Shown here one piece after another: positions 57,466 to 64,000 of a DNA stretch of 64,000 nt; position 1 is the first letter of the stretch, and each line of letters opens with the position of its first letter. The notes under the pieces were generated by a model that saw only the letters and a list, made by a program, of their open reading frames with translations, was not told the DNA's origin and searched no databases. Location of the stretch: positions 124,001 to 188,000 of the forward strand of contig NC_089458.1 in NCBI RefSeq assembly GCF_026210795.1, given 5' to 3'. The translations under genes and the position numbers were made by a program. The DNA comes from Rhizophagus irregularis (Eukaryota > Glomeromycota > Glomeromycetes > Glomerales > Glomeraceae).

Positions 57466-59173
57466 TGGTCCGGTGCAAAAAGATTTATACCTCAAACAGA
57501 GGACCGAAAAAAAAATTTTTTATTATGTAAATTTTTTTTATTTATTTAATTATATCAATAACATGTTGGGAAAATCAAAATATGAATATTAGATTAAATA
57601 ACGCAATCTTCATCAGAATTATCATATTTGTCAAAATCTTCATCCATTAATTGTGCGTTATCATCAAATTCTAAGTATTCCTTAGCATTTTTAAGTGCTC
57701 TTCTCCAGAACCCAATGATTACCTGTGATGTAATTTTTTTTTTAAAAGCATTTAAAAGTGTATTTCGAACAGATAAAAGGTTTGGATGTGGGCCTGAATG
57801 TGCAACTTCACCCTTCACAACTGACCAAATACCTTCAATTAGCTGAAGTTCACAATGATATGGAGGGGTAAATGAAACTTCATGTTCATACTGTTTTGCA
57901 ATTTTAACACAAGCAAATGTCACCTTTTCTTTGTTCATTTGAACCAGCTCCAAAAGTTCTGGTCTTCTTAATTCATCAGAAAAAACAATATTGTGAGCAT
58001 TTAGCCAATCAATTATTTCCTGCTTTTTTGTATTTGAAGTTGGAATATTTTCAACCCACCGTTTATGATAACTTGCTCCATCCATATGAATATTTACAGG
58101 TCCATATTTTTCATAAAGTGCTTTACAAAGAGTTGAAAAAAGGTCTTCAAAAATTTCTGCATTAAAATTTCCATGATAATCTACTTGATTTGGCATAATA
58201 TTTGCATCTTTGACAACATCGGGAATATTATCCCATTCATCAGCATTGTTTCTTTTTCGTCCCCGGTTTCCAGGATTGGTTTAATTGTTGGGTCCCAAAT
58301 GTGAACAGAGTTGGGAACAAGTTCACCATGTAGTTTGTTAGAAGATCTATTTCGGAATACAATAATTGCTCCAAAAATTACTACTAATGGACCGTATCCA
58401 GATGTTAAACAACACCTTGATGGGGAACCCATGTATTGCGTGAAGTATGATGTAAATGACAGTAAGACTCATCAAGAAAGACTTCTGGATGACGTGGAAC
58501 AATCATTTTTCCTTCTAAATTAGCAAAACGAAATCGAAGATAACGGCAACGGTATGCAACATTATTTGGCGATCATGGAGAATGTTTCGTTCTCCCTGGC
58601 CAAAATAATAACCCAAGCGATGTAATACTCGAAGAAGCTTCCATTTAGAAAAATTATATCCTTGTTCTAGAAGATACTGTCGTAGGATAACTGTGGAAAG
58701 TTGCTCAGCCTTTTTGTTAGCATCCAAAATTTTTGTACGCAAAAGTTCTGAAACATTTTCATCAGGTTGAAATTTAGGTCTTCCGAGGATTTTATGTGGT
58801 GTAAAAGTATCATCACTGCGGTTGTACCAGTCTGACACCACACTTCCAACTGTACCCTCAGCTACACCCAATATCTCAGCAATATGCTTGCGTAATGTTA
58901 GCTTATGATGATCATTACTTGTAGAGCTATCCCCCAAAAGATAGTTGTGAATGTTAATTATCATTGATTTTTCGTTATTTGTTAATGGTGCACCATTTCG
59001 TTTCAGGAAATGAGAATACATGGTATGGAAAAAAATTTTTGAGAGAATGTGTGTTTGGATATGTTCTAACAAATTCTTGAATATCAGCCCACCTTATTTA
59101 AGTCGTACGATATTTTTATTGGCGTAAATCCATCCCTTTTTTGGTGAGGTACAAATCTTTTCGCACCGGACCA
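57466..59173 (-). mobile_element. Tc1/mariner element with wide D-E spacing
   Basis: Ends TGGTCCGGTGCAAAAAGATT at 57466 and the near-complement finishing CGCACCGGACCA at 59173 are flanked by TA on both sides (57464-57465, 59174-59175). It is 1.7 kb with a single transposase (57594-59072, minus). Terminal repeats differ by a few indels. Confidence 0.85.
57594..59072 (-). pseudogene. IS630-Tc1-mariner transposase, DD82E-like, frameshifted
   Basis: The N-terminal helix-turn-helix region (58540-59072) has LTLRKHIAEILGVAEGTVGS, ILGRPKF and LRQYLLEQGYNFSKWKLLRV. The first catalytic Asp is in VFLDESYCHLHHTSRN near 58480, the second in VNIHMDGASYHKRWVE near 58075, and the Glu in YHCELQLIEGIWSVVKG near 57830. 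The second D and the E are separated by 81 residues, far from the usual 34-41. Frame breaks lie around 58530 and 58415 and a frameshift near 58196. The C-terminus is acidic (DEDFDKYDNSDEDCVI). The enzyme would excise and insert at TA; this copy is dead. Confidence 0.75.
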
Positions 59174-59344
59174 TATATTTTAATAAAATATAAAGTAAAA
59201 TAAAAATTTATATAGTCTTGGTAGCTATAAATGTTTATAAAAGTATAATAAAAATATCATATAAAAGATGGTATCATAATAGATATTTTCAAACAATAAA
59301 AATAATTATTTTATGTTAGAATTTGTATTACCATCTTTAAATGC

Positions 59345-59665
59345 AAATATATCAAGATTCACTGATCCATTTTCTATAATTTTAGGCTTGTTGGAAAGCC
59401 CTTATTCTGGACTTTATAAGCGAAAAAAGAGCTTACCAATTGAATCATTAAATCTGGAAATATTTATGTTTAAAGTTGAGGTACAAACTTTTTAACATGC
59501 TTAATATCTTGGGATTCACTGATCTGTTTTTTATAAATTTAGGCTCTTCAGAAAGTCCTTGATCTGGTCTATATGAGCGAAAAAAGAGCTTGCCAATTGG
59601 ATCATTGAATCTATCTGGAGATATTTACATTTAAAGTTAAGATACAAATTTTTAATATATATAGT
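59345..59665. repeat. Two-copy direct repeat of about 165 bases
   Basis: GATTCACTGATC...GCGAAAAAAGAGCTT...CAATTG.ATCATT...ATATTTA..TTTAAAGTT occurs at about 59357-59497 and 59514-59660 with moderate divergence. No coding signal. Confidence 0.65.
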
Positions 59666-60029
59666 AAATGCTAAGAATTACATTAATTTAAAAGAAATAT
59701 TTACCAACTTATAGTATAATAACATTAAATAAAAGTTTTTTAATACTCATCCCCAATTTACTGTATATTATATAGTGTTTTGTATAATAAAAATGTAACA
59801 AATTTAATATTTTAATTAAAGGTAGACAAATCAGCTCATATGATTAATTAATTATATAAGTTGATTAATTACTAGTCAAATTTAAATATTTATTTAAACT
59901 ATTTAATAAAATTTTAAAATTTAATCTTTTTCTTTTAAAAACTGAAGTTAAGTTAAAATAAATTTTTTTTTAAAAAAAAATTAATTTTTGTAGAGGTTCC
60001 AGTTTTATAACCATATGAAAAATTTTTAT

Positions 60030-60500
60030 ACTTAAAATATGTCTAAATACTTTTGAAATATACTTTTAATGTACTTGATTTTGCCTAAGTACTTAAATTA
60101 TACTTAAAATATACTTAAACTAGAATTTGAGTATAATATAAGTGTATTTTTTACATATTTAAAATATTCAAATATTCTTAAAATTCAATTAAGTATATTT
60201 TAAGTATATAAAAAATACACTTATATTATACTTAAATTTTAATTTAAACATATTTTAAAAATATTTTAAATATATAAAAAATACATTTATAATGTGCTTA
60301 AATTCTAGTTTAAATATATTCTAAGTATAATTTAAGTATTTAGGCAAAAAAACAAATATATTAAAAGTATATTTTAAAAATTTTAAAAATATTTTAGGCA
60401 TATTTTAGATATATTATAAGTATATCACAAATTAAAATAGATATTTATTTTAAGTATATTTTAATAAAATTTTAAGTACATTTTAAGTATAAAGATTTTT
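60030..60500. repeat. AT palindromic satellite-like tract
   Basis: TATTTTAAGTATA and TATACTTAAAATA units alternate on both strands (AGTATATTTTAAGTATA, AAATACACTTATA). Could form cruciforms. No ORF. Confidence 0.6.
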
Positions 60501-60663
60501 TATAGAGTAAAGTTTTTAAAAATTTTGAAGTATAAGATAAATAAAATTAGCAATTTTATTTAACTTCAAAGTTTTCTTTTAAAATTTTAAAATTTTACTT
60601 ATTTTTATTTTTAAAAATTTATTGTTTTAAGAAGTAATCCGCTTAAAAACTACAGAAAATTAC

Positions 60664-61060
60664 TATATAAATTTGTGGAAAAAAATTAAAACCAAAAAAA
60701 GGTACTATCTCATGATCTAGTGATTGGATTTCAATGATTTCTTTGCTAATTAGTAGCTAATGGTACCTCTTCAAAATAAAAAAAAGATATTTAAAATTGG
60801 ACTGATATATCACAAGATAATTGAAACCATAATTTTTTATGGACAGCGGAAGATTTATCTGGAACTTCAGAAGATTTACCTGGAAAAAATCATTTTTTGT
60901 GATTATATTGTGATATACCAGTCCAATTTTAAATATCTTTTTTTTGTTTTGAAGAGTGCATTGAAAGCTATAAACTTGAAAAAAGATCATTAAAATCCAA
61001 TCACCAGATTACAAGATAATGCTTTTTTTTGGTTTTAATTTTTTTCCCTGAATTTATATA
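60664..61060. mobile_element. Foldback MITE
   Basis: TATATAAATTTGTGG then AAAAAAATTAAAACC at the left pairs with GGTTTTAATTTTTTT then CCCTGAATTTATATA at the right. A second pair, AAAAAGATATTTAAAATTGG and its complement, closes an inner stem. About 397 bp, no ORF beyond palindromic artefacts. Confidence 0.6.
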
Positions 61061-61882
61061 CAGTCAACTCCCTCTATAATCACTCCCGTTATAGTCACAT
61101 TCTACTATATAGTCACACCAGTTGAATGTTCAAAACACTTTATTATTAAAATCTATTCTATATAGTCACAATCTATCTATAGTCACTATCACACCTATCC
61201 TCAAAAATCTTATATTAAAAAGAACCATTTATAATCACAGTTATATAAAGAATATATTAAATAATTTGGCATCTAATAATCATACAAAGATGTACCATAG
61301 CTTGTTAGAAGCGTCTCACTGAGACGAATTGAATGGTGGTAGTTTTATCCTTTTATGATCACTGGCTGATGAATTATTTGACAAAATGTTAAGCATCAGC
61401 ATTATTATATTTCTTGATTTACATTTACTGCACCATTTAACATTTTGCTAAATTTCTCGGTATTTAGTGGTTGCAAAAAGACGATTAATAGTTCGTTGGA
61501 ATCGTCTCATCAAGATGAATCGAATGGTGGTAAGCACATCTATCTGTAATCAATATTGACGGAGTTATTACTTAAAAACCATTTAATATTTTTTAATTTT
61601 GAAAATTGATCTAGTGATTGGATTTCAATGTATTTTATATATACCATTAGAACTGTCTTATCAAGATGAATCGAATGGCAGTAAGATCATCTCTCTACTA
61701 TACAATCAATATTGGCGGAGTTACGATACAATAAAGTTTTAAATATAATTCTAGCCAAAATTATATTAATTTTTGGCCAGAATTATGATATACTAATATA
61801 AGAATTTTTTATATAGTCACATCTCTTTATAATTACCAAATATGGACTGTCCCAAATGTGTGACTATAAAGAGAGTTGACTG
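61061..61882. mobile_element. Non-autonomous pogo/Tigger-like element
   Basis: CAGTCAACTCCCTCTATAAT at 61061 and the complement ATAAAGAGAGTTGACTG ending 61882 are flanked by TA. CAGT-starting ends, TATAGTCAC subterminal repeats and the TA duplication fit pogo/Fot1/Tigger elements. The interior repeats a block containing AAGATGAATCGAATGG two or three times. No transposase is present. Confidence 0.7.
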
Positions 61883-61884
61883 TA

Positions 61885-62689
61885 TTGCAACATTATATTA
61901 TGCCCCATGTACCTTAAATTAATGATTGGCCTAGCTTATCAAAAGCTTTTATAATGCCTTAATTATTAATTATCATCAATTTGGAGCATATTGAGATTTT
62001 GGGTATTATGCAAATTTGACTGGTTTGCCGATTATTTGCAGATTATTACCAAATTATTTAACCAAATTTTTTAGTGATCCAATTTTTTTAAGGTTTTTTT
62101 ATAACTAAATTTTCTAGATCATAATTTGTTCTTTAGATAGATATCAAATATTTCCTTAAACTTGTGTAATTTGTTAGTAATCTCAGTAATATGTTTTAAA
62201 TTATGACAAATAATTCTATTTAAAATCCTTATTTTTCAAACAAATTTACAAAATATCAATTGATTTTTATTAAAATTTCATATAATTTTTAAAGTAAGTA
62301 TAGGGAACAACTTTACTTATACCATAAAAGATGGGTTAGAAGTTGTATAAGGTGTGACTATATGGAAGTATACTCATCAGATGTAAGTGATTTACTAGTC
62401 AATATTTGGAATATTTTAACCCGTATTTTTTATAAGGTGAAAAATATAGCCTTTTACCAAAGCTTTAAAATTACTAAGATTTCTAATACATGTTTTATAT
62501 ATGTGAAATATATCACAATAACTTTATTAATAAACATATAATATTTACATCCATTTAAATTAAAATTATTTTGGTATTATCATCAACAGCATAAAATTTA
62601 ATAAAAGAAGCACCATAAATTACATTCACTATCATAAATCAATTTTAATTCAAAAGTATGGAAAATGCATAATTAAACTAATAAAATTT
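61885..62689. other. AT-rich intergenic region
   Basis: Downstream of the ubiquitin hydrolase gene. No ORF or repeat recognised. It presumably holds the hydrolase 3' UTR. Confidence 0.45.
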
Positions 62690-64000
62690 TCAATTAGTCT
62701 GTCGGCATACTGTTTCTACTAATTCTTTGGCTTCTGAAATAAATAACAAATAGTAAATACTTTCTAAACATACATTCTACGTTTTTTTTTTTAAAAAAAA
62801 AATAAAATTATAAAATACCTTGTGCTCGAACATAAACCATACAATAGGGATTTGCTGAAGAACCTGTGGTATCAGCAAAGACCTCATGATCTACTACCTT
62901 TCATAAAAAATTATCAAAATAATTTTACAATTAAACACCAGTATTATTTGTTTAAATTAGTAAATTTAAATACCTCTGTTATATATGAATCATTGAACTT
63001 TAACCATCGATCCTTTTCAAAATCAAATATGTATATCCAATAATGGCCAAAGTTTGCTTGACCTAACAAATATAATTTATATTAATATATCAATGTAAAC
63101 TAATAGTCAAACCTACAACTTACCACTATGTATGAAAACAGCATGTAAGCGATATGCGCATTCCTGTAAATCTTGATAATGTTGGCTTAATTGAGACTTT
63201 AATTGTGATATTTTGTTATGATATTCTATAATGTAATTCAAAACATATTTTAACGTCGAATTAACCAATGCATTACATGCAAACATCTTATACATCACTT
63301 AATTGTAACCTGCCTTCAGATTCTTCTTTAACAAGATTACTTTCTTGTTCCACAGCAACCAATGAATTCTCGTCTATTATGTCATTTTTCATTTCATCAT
63401 GAATGAAATCGGCAGTCAATTTAAGTAAATCGACCTTAGATAACCTGGTTGTCTTTTTCATGTATGAAAAGCAAACTATTAGAATCTCTATTATATCTAT
63501 CTGAATATAATTTGGCTCTTTTACCTTATCCTGCTCATAGTCATTAAGTTCCGCTTGCAGTCTATCGATATCCTGTTTCCAATTATGAGCTTCTTGTCGT
63601 CTTTGTTTTAACAGTTCATAATTCTTATCTAAGTATCTATCAAGATAAATAACCTTGTCAAACCGAAGAAATGCATTTGATTTATAAATATTGGACGTGG
63701 ATCGATCAAATTGCACACGCTATAATCAAGGTTAACCAATATGCAATTGGTAAAATTGGTAATGAAAATAAAAGCATTTCTTTCTGTATTGCATTATGAT
63801 CTACAAAATTACCTCACCTGAACATGGATTTGTAATATAGGAGGTATTTTAGTAATAGTAACTTCTCTTATCACTTGAGTGCCATCATAATCAACCTGAG
63901 TGAATTGTATTTAAAATTAAAATCTAATGGCAGGAAGTACCAATAACAAATGATAACGCATAATTAATTCACCAGTGACGCATCAAAATAAACATCCAGT
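62690..64000 (-). CDS. UBP2-like ubiquitin C-terminal hydrolase, C-terminal part
   Basis: Partial: the 5' end lies right of the window. Exons on the minus strand: 63973-64000, 63818-63895, about 63124-63719, 62974-63062, 62819-62897 and 62690-62733, all with GT...AG introns. The order [44 protein letters not shown] and IYLDRYLD, then a helical insert, [40 protein letters not shown] and [10 protein letters not shown] is the C-terminal half of a USP peptidase. The catalytic His is in GHYW and the polar partner in NDSY. Resemblance is strongest to the Ubp2/USP25 type. The large exon changes frame near 63290, so either a short intron (43 or 73 bases fit) or a one-base error exists there. The function is removal of ubiquitin from substrates. 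Confidence 0.8.

Noticed and set aside
60757-60993. Two antisense ORFs of 77 codons
   Set aside because: Both are read from the arms of a foldback MITE, so they mirror each other.

Overview
This is a eukaryotic, very AT-rich and intron-rich window. Short GTAAGT...AG introns, Q/N/K-rich proteins and dense, decayed transposons dominate it. The combination of Plavaka, tnp2/CACTA, MULE and Ty3 elements and an APE-type LINE suggests an arbuscular mycorrhizal fungus (Glomeromycotina, Rhizophagus-like). That assignment is inference from protein style and was not searched. Only a few host genes are visible: a class I SAM methyltransferase with one small intron (26-893), a nucleotidylyltransferase of the NMNAT type (1586-2353, minus), a small unknown gene broken by a MITE (21091-21912, minus), a coiled-coil gene starting MGC whose first intron holds a 16-kb transposon (22356-39401, plus), and a UBP2-like ubiquitin hydrolase running off the right edge (62690-64000, minus). 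Layout: 1-2.4 kb host genes. 2.4-8.2 kb holds a decayed ORF, CACTA-type ends and a tandem array of about 14 modules that each look like a mini-exon plus a complete intron, flanked by GA/CT minisatellites. 8.4-12 kb is a decayed MULE. 12.2-12.6 kb is a MITE. 12.75-16.98 kb is a TIR element with a decayed DDE-like transposase of a family I cannot name. 17-22 kb holds further intron-like modules, a decayed unknown ORF, an LTR, and a MITE nested in a MITE that splits a host gene. 22.4-39.4 kb is the coiled-coil host gene. Its intron carries a CACTA element (22461-38619, TAT target duplication) whose tnp2 transposase is cut by a 9.5-kb element (24112-33632, AT duplication), which itself contains a Plavaka transposon. 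39.4-45.1 kb is a decayed Ty3 element with a Nudix domain in frame with pol. 45.1-46 kb is a second, unrelated array of exon/intron-like modules. 47.4-51.3 kb is a second unnamed DDE-like gene. 51.4-57 kb is a LINE carrying a foldback MITE. 57.5-59.2 kb is a Tc1/mariner element with very wide D-to-E spacing. 59.2-62.7 kb is repeats, including a pogo-like TIR element. Together the window reads as a transposon-rich compartment with strict nesting. Three clean insertions (CACTA in an intron, the 9.5-kb element in tnp2, the MITE in a small ORF) can be resolved to the base because the sequence on either side still joins in frame. The most unusual signal is the two independent tandem arrays in which every unit carries a splice acceptor, a short exon-like block, a GTAAGT donor and a branch-site-like motif. 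In the first array the donor and the TACTAAC motif each lie at the tip of a perfect inverted repeat.
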